Positions 33,323 through 41,292 of a stretch of DNA of 44,174 nucleotides are shown here, piece by piece. The notes under the pieces are model-generated. The model worked only from the letters and a program-made list of their open reading frames with translations. It did not search any database and was not told where the DNA came from. A program made the position numbers and the translations under genes. Position 1 is the stretch's first letter, and every line of letters starts with the position of its first letter. The stretch lies in NCBI GenBank assembly GCA_023261545.1, contig JAHFOS010000015.1, positions 1 through 44,174 of the forward strand. The letters run 5' to 3'. This DNA comes from a bacterium. Its GTDB lineage: Bacteria > Planctomycetota > JADGBV01.

Positions 33323-33347
33323 CGCCGGATTTACGTGGAAACCGGCG
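33323..33347. terminator. Hairpin between convergent genes
   Basis: CGCCGG (33323-33328) pairs with CCGGCG (33342-33347) over a 13-nt loop between the stop codons of the converging oxidoreductase and isomerase-like genes. There is no T-run, so this is a weak candidate only. Confidence 0.3.
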
Positions 33348-33363
33348 GCGCAAGGGCGCACCC

Positions 33364-34209
33364 TCAGCTCACGCTGCAAATCCGCAGCGCCTGTCTTAGC
33401 GCGCTGAGTTTGTCCGCTTGTGTGGGGATGAATTCCTGGCCGACATGGCCTTGGAAGCCGGTCTCGACTATTGCGCGCATGATGGCGGGATAGTTCAGCT
33501 CCTGGGTGTCGTCAATTTCATGGCGACCGGGAACGCCGCCCGTGTGGTAGTGGGCGATGCACGCGTGATCGCGTTTGATGGTGGAAATGATGTCGCCCTC
33601 CATGATCTGCATGTGATAGATGTCGAAGAGCAGTTTGAAGTTTTCCGAGCCCACCGCCTTGCACAAGGCCACCCCCCAGGCGCTTTTGTCGCACATATAG
33701 TCCTTGTGATCCACCCGGCTGTTCAGCAGCTCCATGACCAGGGTGATGCCGTGTTTTTCAGCCAGAGGGAGCAGTTTTTTCAGTCCCCGCGCGCAATTCT
33801 TGAGGCCCACCTCATCATCCATCCCGTTGCGGTTGCCGGAAAAACAGATGACGTTTTTTGCGCCGAACGCGGCGCTGGCCTTGATGAGCGGCGTGTAAGC
33901 CTGGACCAGCAGTTCGTGGTTCTCCGGCCTGTTGAAGGCGTTCTCGATCACGCCCACCTTTTGCCGGAGCGGCCCCGCGATGACGGGAAAACTGATCATG
34001 GCGCTGCCGAGGCCGTATTTCTTCAGTACGGGAAAGTCCGGCGGATCGACGAGCTCCACGGAAGTCAGTCCCATTTCCTTGGCGGTGGCGCAGAGCTCTT
34101 CCAGCGGGATTGAAGCGTAACACCATTTGCACGCCGAGTGCCGGATGCGCCCCTTCAGCCCGCTGACCTTGTCCGCTTTTTCTAGGCGATGCCGCAGGGA
34201 TGTTGTCAT
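33364..34209 (-). CDS. Hydroxypyruvate isomerase-like TIM-barrel protein (sugar isomerase/epimerase)
   Basis: This 281-residue protein has the AP_endonuc_2 (PF01261) fold with features close to hydroxypyruvate isomerase: 'CKWCYASIPLEELCATAKEM', 'LVMELLNSRVDHKDYMCD', 'LLFDIYHMQIMEGDII' and 'GHVGQEFIPT', the last Glu being a metal ligand. These proteins interconvert keto- and aldo-sugars or act on 3-keto-sugars next to Gfo/Idh/MocA partners. No signal peptide is present. The gene converges with the oxidoreductase and is separated by about 200 bases from the polysaccharide cluster upstream; that spacer (34210-34410) shows nothing I can identify. Confidence 0.85.
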   Translation of the reverse strand: MTTSLRHRLEKADKVSGLKGRIRHSACKWCYASIPLEELCATAKEMGLTSVELVDPPDFPVLKKYGLGSAMISFPVIAGPLRQKVGVIENAFNRPENHELLVQAYTPLIKASAAFGAKNVICFSGNRNGMDDEVGLKNCARGLKKLLPLAEKHGITLVMELLNSRVDHKDYMCDKSAWGVALCKAVGSENFKLLFDIYHMQIMEGDIISTIKRDHACIAHYHTGGVPGRHEIDDTQELNYPAIMRAIVETGFQGHVGQEFIPTQADKLSALRQALRICSVS

Positions 34210-34410
34210 GGGATGGCGGGAAAGCGAGGTTTGAGATAGAAGGTCGTGATTCTAGGTCGGCGCGATCTAAAACAAGGCTGTACCTCGACGGCCGTAAGGC
34301 ACTTTCACTTGGATTATGATGCGGTTTTCCACATATTAAACCAACAGCGGCTCCCCATATCGAGCCTCATGAGCGATTGCAACGACACTGGCCATCACAG
34401 GCGGCCACGT

Positions 34411-36027
34411 TCATCCGCCCGGATCTGAAGCGGTTCCCGGCTTTATCCGCCGGTACACTTTGAAGACCGCGTCGCAGAGCAGATAGTCCGCGCCGACTGG
34501 GGAACGTCGGCGCAGCACCTGTTCGCGCACGTCGAAGGTCGTGACCCACTGGTAGTTCTCACGCACCTCGGGAAGGGCCAGGGCTTCTGACTCCTCTCCG
34601 GGGCGCATGATGAGCCAGTCGGGCTTGAAAATGGGGATGACCTGGGCGTAACCGCCTTCGCGCAGCGGCAACTTGCGCGCGCGCACGATTTCCGTGACTT
34701 CGGGCGAGCACAGCCCGGGGAAGTTGATGACACGCGCTCCGCTGAAATAGCTGATGGTGCCCAAGGGCTCGAAAAAGGCGCGCTCCCCGGGGCTGATATG
34801 GTTCTTCAACCACAGCCCGATGCGCTTCAAATTTCCGGCGTCCACCTCCTCGTAGCGGATCTTCATGGCGAGGGTGTTGACGCATAAGAAATACAAACTG
34901 CCCGCGAGCATGATGCCGTTCAGGGTCCACGCGGCCCGGCGCGCGAGCGCGCCAGGAGGAAAGCGGGCGGCCAGCAGCAGGAAAGCGCGTCCCAGCACCA
35001 GCAGGCCCAGTGCCGTGACCGGGGGGTAATACCAGGGAAAAGGGATGATGTATCCGAGATAAAAGCCGAAAAGGCAGAAGGCGAGCGAGGCCATGCGCCC
35101 CAGCCGGTCAGAACTGGGCACCAGGAACCAGAAGGCGCAGAACCCGGCCAGCAGCCGCGCCTCGATCCAGGTCCAGGCGGGCCAGCCGCCGAGGTCGGCG
35201 TAGGTGCCGGTGAAGCATCCCGCCAGCCGTTGCCAGGGCAACCACCAGGCGTTCTTGATGAGGCCCTTGAAATGCGCGAACGGATAAAGCGGCGCCTTGG
35301 CGCGAATGGACTGGGGCACCGGCGATCCGTAATACCACGTGGCTCCGGCGAACCAGGGCAGATAGAGCACGGTGCACACCAGCCCCGCCTTGAGGCAGCC
35401 GCGCAGGATTTCGCGGCGCGGCTCGTTGGCAAAGACCAGGCTGGCGAGCGTGAAGAACAGGATGTAAAGGCAACCGTCGGGCCGCGTCCACATGAGGCCG
35501 GTCCAGCTCAGCCCCGCCGCCAGCCAGTGGCGCCCTATCCCCAGGAAGGCGGCGCGGAACGCGAGCGCGCTGAATCCCAGCATGACCCCGGTCTCCATGC
35601 CGTTGACGGTGAAGCAGGCCGCCTTGGCATCGAGGGCGAGCAACAGGCCGCTCATGGCGAGGATGGGCGCCACCGGCCCGCCGCCGCGGCGGATGCACGA
35701 GGCAAAGGCCAGCCAGCCCGCGGCGAACATCAGGATGCCGAGCATGCGGAACATCCACAGCGCGGCCTCATCCGATCCGCTGATGCGCAAAAACAGCGCT
35801 GGCACCAGGGTGCCGATGGGCGAGGTGAAGGAGTGCACGCGCGCGTCTTCGTGGAAGTGCATGCCGCGGCCTTCCACCAGGTTGCGGCTGTTGCGATACG
35901 TGATGTAGAAGTCCTCCCAGCGATGGTCGGTGACGAGGGCGTAGCCCAGGGGAACGAGGACGGCGAGCAGCGTCAGCGCGGCGGTGAGGCGCCGAGCGCG
36001 CGCATCCTGATAAGAGTTGTCCGGCAT
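34411..36027 (-). CDS. GT-C family membrane glycosyltransferase (AftB-like)
   Basis: This 538-residue protein has about ten hydrophobic segments and an acidic pair in the first external loop (E38-D39 in 'WEDFYITYRNSRNLVEG'), followed by 'HSFTSPIGTLVPAL'. This is the pattern of GT-C enzymes that use polyprenyl-phosphate sugars, for example mycobacterial arabinofuranosyltransferases ('DDAYI-x-x-RYARN-x-x-G-x-G', then '-x-YT-x-PLWT'). A soluble C-terminal domain of about 120 residues lies outside the membrane. It is the last gene of the minus-strand envelope cluster, 69 bases after the GT39-like gene. The sugar and acceptor are unknown. Confidence 0.75.
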   Translation of the reverse strand: MPDNSYQDARARRLTAALTLLAVLVPLGYALVTDHRWEDFYITYRNSRNLVEGRGMHFHEDARVHSFTSPIGTLVPALFLRISGSDEAALWMFRMLGILMFAAGWLAFASCIRRGGGPVAPILAMSGLLLALDAKAACFTVNGMETGVMLGFSALAFRAAFLGIGRHWLAAGLSWTGLMWTRPDGCLYILFFTLASLVFANEPRREILRGCLKAGLVCTVLYLPWFAGATWYYGSPVPQSIRAKAPLYPFAHFKGLIKNAWWLPWQRLAGCFTGTYADLGGWPAWTWIEARLLAGFCAFWFLVPSSDRLGRMASLAFCLFGFYLGYIIPFPWYYPPVTALGLLVLGRAFLLLAARFPPGALARRAAWTLNGIMLAGSLYFLCVNTLAMKIRYEEVDAGNLKRIGLWLKNHISPGERAFFEPLGTISYFSGARVINFPGLCSPEVTEIVRARKLPLREGGYAQVIPIFKPDWLIMRPGEESEALALPEVRENYQWVTTFDVREQVLRRRSPVGADYLLCDAVFKVYRRIKPGTASDPGG

Positions 36028-36096
36028 CTTAAAAATGGCTGTTGAAAACCCAATCGCCGTGCTGCAAGGGACCGCTTTCCATCTGCATTTTTTTGA

Positions 36097-37689
36097 TCAA
36101 GGTGGCGGGAGGATAAAAAGCGTATAGGGTCCGACGCGCCTCTTCAAAGGGTAACGGCTTTCGAGGTAGGTCCAGAGCCCGTCGCCGGGCGCTTCCCGCA
36201 GGTTGAACTCGCCGGTGAGCTTGGCGTGGGGATAGCGGCGCAGCTCGGGAATGGCTTCCAGAATATCGGTCGCGGTCGCGGTCATGAACACCAGCGGCTC
36301 GCGCCGGCCCGACGCGCGGAAGGCCGCTTCGTACTTCAGCAAGTCTTCAAGTCCCGCCACGCAGGCGAGGACGCGCGCGCGCGAATAGTATTGCAGGATC
36401 TGGAGCTGGTCGGAAAGATCGGTGATGAGCAAGCCGCCCGCGGCGCCTTCGGGAAGGCTGCGCCAGGTCTTGCCCTGGTGCCGGGCCAGCAGGTAGTCGC
36501 TGTCGTATTTGAAGAGGCGGTGCTGGATGATGATGGCGGACTGCGCTAGGAAAGCGAATAGCGCCAGCGCCGCCAGAACTCGCGCCGCCGTGCCGTGCCG
36601 CCAGAGCCACAGCAGGATACCCGCCGCGCAGGTTGCCAGAGGCACCAGCATCCAAATCGTCCAGTATTCGTGGACAAAGGTCACGCGCCGCGTGAAGGCC
36701 GGGAAAACCAGCGCCCCAGCCAGCAAAAACAGCGGCAACGCCGCGCGCGCGCGCGTTGCCGCGGGCACGCGCAAGGCCGAAAGCAACCAAAGCAGCGGCG
36801 CCAGGGCGAAGAGCGGCGTGTAATTCATGAAAGTGCGGGCGATTTCCTGAAAAAAAACCGGGCCCATGGGAAAAGCGACGCGCGGGCCGACGGCGGCGCG
36901 GAAATCGGCGAGGAGGGGGAAGAAGCCGCCCGAGGCCAGGCTGAAGTACGCCACGGCGGCGACGAGCGCCAGCGGCACGGCGGCGGCGAGGATGAGCGCC
37001 GCGCGCAGCTTGTCCGAAGCCCTGAAGCAAAGCCGATGCAAGGCGAGTGCGCCCACCACGCCGTAAGCGTTCCAATCGCTCAGGCAGGCGAACAAGGCGA
37101 CCATCATGAGAACGGCCTCCCGGCCCGGGCTCGGCGCGTCGCGCTGGCGCAGATAGAGCCAGCCCAGCAACGGCAGAAAGAACGAGTTGATGATCAGCGA
37201 ATCGGCGATGCGGTGGTAATGCACCGCCTGCCCGCAGGCGGCGATGAGGAAGACCCCGAGCAGGGCCGTCGGCACGCCAGCGAGGCGGCGCAAAAACAGG
37301 AAGGCGGCGAGCAGCATCAGGGAGGCCATGGCGATGGAAAAACCGCGCAGCACCGCCTCGTCCGGGCCGAAAAGCGCGCTGGCGAGACCGAGCGGCACGA
37401 AAGCCAGCGGCGGAAAATGCCGGTAGAGCGCCGGTCGGCCGCCGCGGAGTTTCTCGATCTGGTCGCGGTAGTCCTCGGGGCAGAACCAGCGCGCGGCGGG
37501 ATGGTTCGACGCTACGCTCTGGGCGAACACGCTGTTGCAGGCATTGGCGGCGTCCATCTTGAGGCAGAGCTCAATGCCAAGGCGCGGCAAGCGCAGCCCC
37601 AGGAACAGCAGAAAGATCAGCAGCCAGCCGCCCCAGCCGCCACGCGCTGGCTCCGCAGGCGGCTCGGAGTCTTCGATTTCTGGGATCAA
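36097..37689 (-). CDS. GT39-like (GT-C) membrane glycosyltransferase
   Basis: This 530-residue protein has many membrane helices, with the GT39/PMT-type acidic residue in the first outer loop (D46 in 'CLKMDAANACNSV') and 'LYRHFPPLAFVPLGL', the usual 'HPPLYY' region. The C-terminal soluble part (about 400-530) is outside the membrane. GT39-like enzymes transfer mannose or other sugars from a polyprenyl-phosphate carrier to proteins, lipids or polysaccharides; the acceptor cannot be named. It follows the MBOAT gene by 15 bases and belongs to the same operon. The antisense strand is open for 450 codons, an effect of the high GC content. Confidence 0.75.
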   Translation of the reverse strand: MIPEIEDSEPPAEPARGGWGGWLLIFLLFLGLRLPRLGIELCLKMDAANACNSVFAQSVASNHPAARWFCPEDYRDQIEKLRGGRPALYRHFPPLAFVPLGLASALFGPDEAVLRGFSIAMASLMLLAAFLFLRRLAGVPTALLGVFLIAACGQAVHYHRIADSLIINSFFLPLLGWLYLRQRDAPSPGREAVLMMVALFACLSDWNAYGVVGALALHRLCFRASDKLRAALILAAAVPLALVAAVAYFSLASGGFFPLLADFRAAVGPRVAFPMGPVFFQEIARTFMNYTPLFALAPLLWLLSALRVPAATRARAALPLFLLAGALVFPAFTRRVTFVHEYWTIWMLVPLATCAAGILLWLWRHGTAARVLAALALFAFLAQSAIIIQHRLFKYDSDYLLARHQGKTWRSLPEGAAGGLLITDLSDQLQILQYYSRARVLACVAGLEDLLKYEAAFRASGRREPLVFMTATATDILEAIPELRRYPHAKLTGEFNLREAPGDGLWTYLESRYPLKRRVGPYTLFILPPP

Positions 37690-37704
37690 GTTCAGGACGG
37701 TGAA

Positions 37705-39120
37705 CTAAAACTGGAAATAGATGAAGGGCTGCACTTTCGCGTCTTCGGGAAAGTAGTGCAGGCACCAGAACGCGATCGAGGCCCAGGCCGCCAGCCTGAG
37801 TTCGAGCGGCCACGCGCGGAAACGCGCGAGTTTCGCCAGTGGCGCGGCGAGGAAGTGCGCCGCGAAGCAGATGCAAAGCAACAGGCCGACGGGCCAGGAA
37901 CCGCGCGTCAAGGCTTGTTCCAGAGAGGCGGCGTTCAAATGCGCGAGGCCTGAAAACACCGCCAGCATCTTGTCGCAGCTTCCCGCGCGGAAGGGGATCC
38001 AAGCCAACGTGACCAAGGCGAAGCAGACCGCCGTCTTGATCCCTTCGGGAACCCAGCGGCGGGCGGCGGGCCATCGCCACTCGAACAACCGCTGGGCGAC
38101 CAGGAATAAGCCGTGCAGCAGTCCCCACAGCAGGAACAGCAGGCTGGCCCCGTGCCACAACCCGCCCAGTAGCATAGTCAGCAGCAGGTTGACCAGCGTG
38201 CGCGCTCTCCCCAGGCGATTGCCCCCGAGGGGAATATAAAGGTAGTCGCGTAGCCAGGAGGAAAGGCTGATATGCCAGCGCGACCAGAACTCGGAGAAAC
38301 TGCGCGCGCGGTAGGGATGATCGAAGTTCTCCTGAAAGCGGAAACCCAGGAGCTGGCCGAGACCGATGGCCATGTCGCTGTAGCCCGAGAAGTCGAAGTA
38401 GATCTGAAAACTGTAGGCGATGACGGCCAGCAAAACCTCGCCCGGCCCGTGCGCGGCGGGGTTGGCGTAGCAGGGATCTACGAGCAGCAGCGCGAGGCTG
38501 TCGGCCAGGCAGGCCTTCTTCAAAAAACCGCGCGTGCAGCGAAGAAGGCCCGCGCGCGCGGCGGCGGCGTTGGGCAGCCGCGGGTTATCGAGCTGCGGCA
38601 GGAGGTCGCGCGCGCGCACGATAGGTCCGGCCACCAGTTGGGGAAACATGCTGACGTAAGTGGCGAAACGCAATAGGGATCGGCTGGCCGGGATCTCCCC
38701 GCGCCACACATCCAGGCTGTAGCTCAGCGTCTGAAAAGTGTAGAACGAGATGCCCACGGGCGGCAGATCGCGTTCAACCGGGAGCAACGGCCGGCCCAGC
38801 CAGGCGCAAAGCGGGGCCAGCAAGTCGTTCCAGACGAAGGCGCTGTACTTGAAATACCCCAGGAAGCCCAGGTTCAGGACGACGCTCCAGACGGCGAGCC
38901 TGCGGCGGCCCGCGGCGTCGCGTTTCTCCATTCCCAGCCCGATAAGGTAGTCCCCCAGGGTCGAGGCCAGCAGCAGCAGCGTGAAGGCCGGGCTGGCCCA
39001 GCCGTAAAAGACGTAGCTCGCCAGCAGCAGCCAGGCCATGCGCGCGGACCCCTTCAGCAGCAGGTAGGGCCCGATGAACAGGGCCAGGAAGACGAAAAAA
39101 ACCGGGTCAACGAAATTCAT
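37705..39120 (-). CDS. MBOAT-family O-acyltransferase (AlgI/DltB-like)
   Basis: From ATG 39120 the product is 471 residues; the longer open frame upstream overlaps the SGNH gene and is not used. It begins 'MNFVDPVFFVFLALFIGPYL', typical of AlgI-like proteins, and has 'DLPPVGISFYTFQTLSYSLD', 'MFPQLVAGPIVRARDLLPQL', 'WHISLSSWLRDYLYIPLGGN' and the catalytic His323 in 'LLGGLWHGASLL'. MBOAT proteins pass acetyl groups across the membrane for O-acetylation of exported polysaccharide. Its ATG overlaps the stop of the SGNH gene (ATGA), as in algI/algJ-type pairs, suggesting that the two proteins acetylate a cell-surface polymer together. Confidence 0.93.
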   Translation of the reverse strand: MNFVDPVFFVFLALFIGPYLLLKGSARMAWLLLASYVFYGWASPAFTLLLLASTLGDYLIGLGMEKRDAAGRRRLAVWSVVLNLGFLGYFKYSAFVWNDLLAPLCAWLGRPLLPVERDLPPVGISFYTFQTLSYSLDVWRGEIPASRSLLRFATYVSMFPQLVAGPIVRARDLLPQLDNPRLPNAAAARAGLLRCTRGFLKKACLADSLALLLVDPCYANPAAHGPGEVLLAVIAYSFQIYFDFSGYSDMAIGLGQLLGFRFQENFDHPYRARSFSEFWSRWHISLSSWLRDYLYIPLGGNRLGRARTLVNLLLTMLLGGLWHGASLLFLLWGLLHGLFLVAQRLFEWRWPAARRWVPEGIKTAVCFALVTLAWIPFRAGSCDKMLAVFSGLAHLNAASLEQALTRGSWPVGLLLCICFAAHFLAAPLAKLARFRAWPLELRLAAWASIAFWCLHYFPEDAKVQPFIYFQF

Positions 39121-40121
39121 GGGTGCGCGGCGATATACTCGCGGATGAGGCCGGCGACGAGCGCGCAGCCTTCGGCATTGTAGTGGATGCCCTCTTCGGC
39201 GTCCGCGAAGTAGCGGGCCGCCAGGAGGCCATCCCCGTGGCAGCGGTTGTCGAAGGCGAGGTAGCCGTCCAGGAGATCGGTGCCCGTCGCCGCCGCCCAG
39301 GCGCGCACGGCGCGGATGCGCGCGCTGTCCGAGCTCGCCAGCTCGTCCAGGCGCGGCAGGTAGAGCAGGGCCGGGCGCAGGCCGCGTTCGCGGCAAGCCG
39401 CGAAGGTCCGCTCCAGCACCGCGGCGCTCGCGCCCATGCTGAATCCGGAAGTGGGAAGAGAGGCCGCCGGGGATTCCTGGGCCTCCTCATGCTTGAGGAA
39501 GAATCCCTGGGCCAGGTCGCGGAGTCCCCCCGGCGGTTGGTAGGATCCGCGCGCCATGAAGCTGTTGGCCTTGATATGCAGCATGTTCCAGAAATAGCCC
39601 CCCAGCGCGAGTTTCACGCGCCGCGATGAGGTCCAGGGGTAGCGGCGCGCGATTTCGGCGAGGAAGATGGCATCGTCGCCGGGGTCATCGCGCTCGAAAG
39701 CATAGAGAGCCCAACGCGGGCGCGGATCCATGCGCGCGAGCTGGCCCACTCTGAAAAGGTCGTGCTCGAAGAAAGCCGGCGATCCGCCGGGCAGCGCCTG
39801 CTGGCGCACGCGCAAGCCGCCGGTTTCGAGCAGCCCCGCCACCGTGAGTTCGTAGGGAAGCCCCAGACCGAACACGCGCGAGTCACCCCCGAGCAGCAGG
39901 GAAACGTTCGCCGTCGAGATGCGCGATCCGACGCGGTAGCCGAGTTCGTCGGTACGGTATTCGATGCCCGCGCGCGAGCGCGCGCGGCGGTCGGGTTTCA
40001 GCCGAAAGGCCTCATAGCGGTTCAGGCCCATATTGGCGCGCAAGCGCGAGGGGAATACGGTGTTCTGCAAATCGAAGCGGTAGCGCGCCCAAGACTCCAG
40101 GCAGCCGTAGGCGAGGATCAC
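39117..40121 (-). CDS. SGNH hydrolase-like protein, partner of the MBOAT protein
   Basis: The 334-residue frame starts at GTG 40121. The SGNH marks are 'LLGGDSRVFGLGLPYE' (block I, Ser of GDS), and 'ADAEEGIHYNAEGCALVAG' with the Asp/His pair (block V). Such proteins receive acetyl from an MBOAT transporter and place it on polysaccharide (compare AlgJ, AlgX, PatB). The first residues 'ILAYGCLESWARYRF' look like the end of a membrane anchor. The frame is open upstream for 22 codons (…FIKFARIGGCVILAY) without ATG or GTG, so the true start may be a rarer codon and include the whole anchor. It overlaps the MBOAT start. Confidence 0.75.
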   Translation of the reverse strand: MILAYGCLESWARYRFDLQNTVFPSRLRANMGLNRYEAFRLKPDRRARSRAGIEYRTDELGYRVGSRISTANVSLLLGGDSRVFGLGLPYELTVAGLLETGGLRVRQQALPGGSPAFFEHDLFRVGQLARMDPRPRWALYAFERDDPGDDAIFLAEIARRYPWTSSRRVKLALGGYFWNMLHIKANSFMARGSYQPPGGLRDLAQGFFLKHEEAQESPAASLPTSGFSMGASAAVLERTFAACRERGLRPALLYLPRLDELASSDSARIRAVRAWAAATGTDLLDGYLAFDNRCHGDGLLAARYFADAEEGIHYNAEGCALVAGLIREYIAAHP

Positions 40122-40187
40122 GCAGCCGCCAATCCTCGCAAATTTGATGAAACGGCCCAGGAAAACGTCGCGCGGGCCGCGCGCCTC

Positions 40188-41171
40188 CTATTTGGCGAGC
40201 TGCTTGGCCAGCTCTCCATAATAGCCGTCGGGATAGGTCGCGGCGAATTTCTGATAGCTCGCCCGCTTGACGCTGGCCGGTTTGGATTTGAGATCGGCCT
40301 GGAGTTTATGGAAGGATTTTCCCACGGTGTAATCCTTGCTCGCGAGGATCTCCTTCTTGAGTTTTTCGAGTTCCGGCCCCACCGTGGGATGGCCGGACAT
40401 CGTCTTCATGAGCGCCGCCAGATCCTCCGCGGCTTCGTAGGCCTGACCCTCGGCAAACTGGTCTTCGACGCGCTGGCGCTTGCCCGAGAGCCACTTCTGC
40501 GAGAGCTCCAGGCTGGCGGCGGCTTCTTCCTTTGCCGCACCCTCCCCGGCGGCCAGTTTTTCCAGTTCCTTCATGGCCTGGCCAACGGAGCCTTTGGCCA
40601 TGTCGTCCTGCATCTTCTTCACGGACTTGTCCTTGGCCGGTTCCTTGAAAGTGGGAAAACCCTTGGTGGCCAGCAAGCCCTCGGGCGTGACAGCCTTGAG
40701 CGCCCTCTCGATCTGCGATGCCTCCACCCCCGCGGAGTGGCCCTCCCAGAGCACTTTGCCCGTGGTGTCCAGCAGGAAGGCGTGGGGAATTCCCTGGACG
40801 CCGTAAGCGGGAGAGAAAACCTTCTCTCCCACCGAAACAACGAACTCCATCTTGTACTCTTTGATGAAAGCCGGCAGATCATGGCTCGATTTGTCCGTCT
40901 GGGCGATGACCGCCAACCCCTTGTCCTTGAATTTTTCGTAAAGTTCCACCATGTGCGGCATGGCCGCCTTGCAGGGTCCGCACCACGTGGCCCAGAAGTC
41001 GATGAGCACCACGCGGCCGCGATAATCTTCGAGGTCCACGCCTTTGCCGTCCGTGGTGTTGAGAGAAGACAGGCTGTCCAGCGGAGGGGCTACTTGACCC
41101 ACGTCCAGGGCCTGTGCCGCGCCGCCTAAGACCACGAAAAGCAGGGTTGTTCTCAAGGCCAGCTTCGTCAT
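40188..41171 (-). CDS. TlpA-like thioredoxin-domain protein with long helical tail
   Basis: ATG 41171 (or ATG 41174, adjacent) starts a signal peptide 'MTKLALRTTLLFVVLGGAAQA'; a GAGGTGG site lies just upstream. The product is about 327 residues. Residues about 25-155 are a TlpA/ResA-type thioredoxin domain with the redox motif WCGPC in 'FWATWCGPCKAAMPHMVELY' and the cis-Pro region 'QGIPHAFLLD'. The last 165 residues form a helical Lys/Glu/Ala-rich region of unknown role ('SHKLQADLKSKP'-type helices). It reduces or folds periplasmic proteins. Downstream is the SGNH gene (66-base spacer), so it may belong to the envelope cluster. Confidence 0.85.
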   Translation of the reverse strand: MTKLALRTTLLFVVLGGAAQALDVGQVAPPLDSLSSLNTTDGKGVDLEDYRGRVVLIDFWATWCGPCKAAMPHMVELYEKFKDKGLAVIAQTDKSSHDLPAFIKEYKMEFVVSVGEKVFSPAYGVQGIPHAFLLDTTGKVLWEGHSAGVEASQIERALKAVTPEGLLATKGFPTFKEPAKDKSVKKMQDDMAKGSVGQAMKELEKLAAGEGAAKEEAAASLELSQKWLSGKRQRVEDQFAEGQAYEAAEDLAALMKTMSGHPTVGPELEKLKKEILASKDYTVGKSFHKLQADLKSKPASVKRASYQKFAATYPDGYYGELAKQLAK

Positions 41172-41292
41172 CATGGTTCCACCTCGCTTGGGAGTCATCA
41201 TTTTACATCCTGTCCGCGCGGGTGAAGGACCGCGACGGCCATCCTCTGGCCAGCGTCGCAACTCAGGCCGACCGCGCCATGGCGGGCAGCCG

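Noticed and set aside
36595-37953. 452-codon open frame on the plus strand
   Set aside because: Antisense to the GT39-like and MBOAT genes; its Gln/Arg/Glu-rich composition is the mirror of membrane-helix codons.
39121-39396. 92-codon upstream extension of the MBOAT gene
   Set aside because: It is Arg/Pro/Gly-rich, overlaps the SGNH gene in another frame and lacks the MBOAT N-terminal pattern, which begins exactly at ATG 39120.
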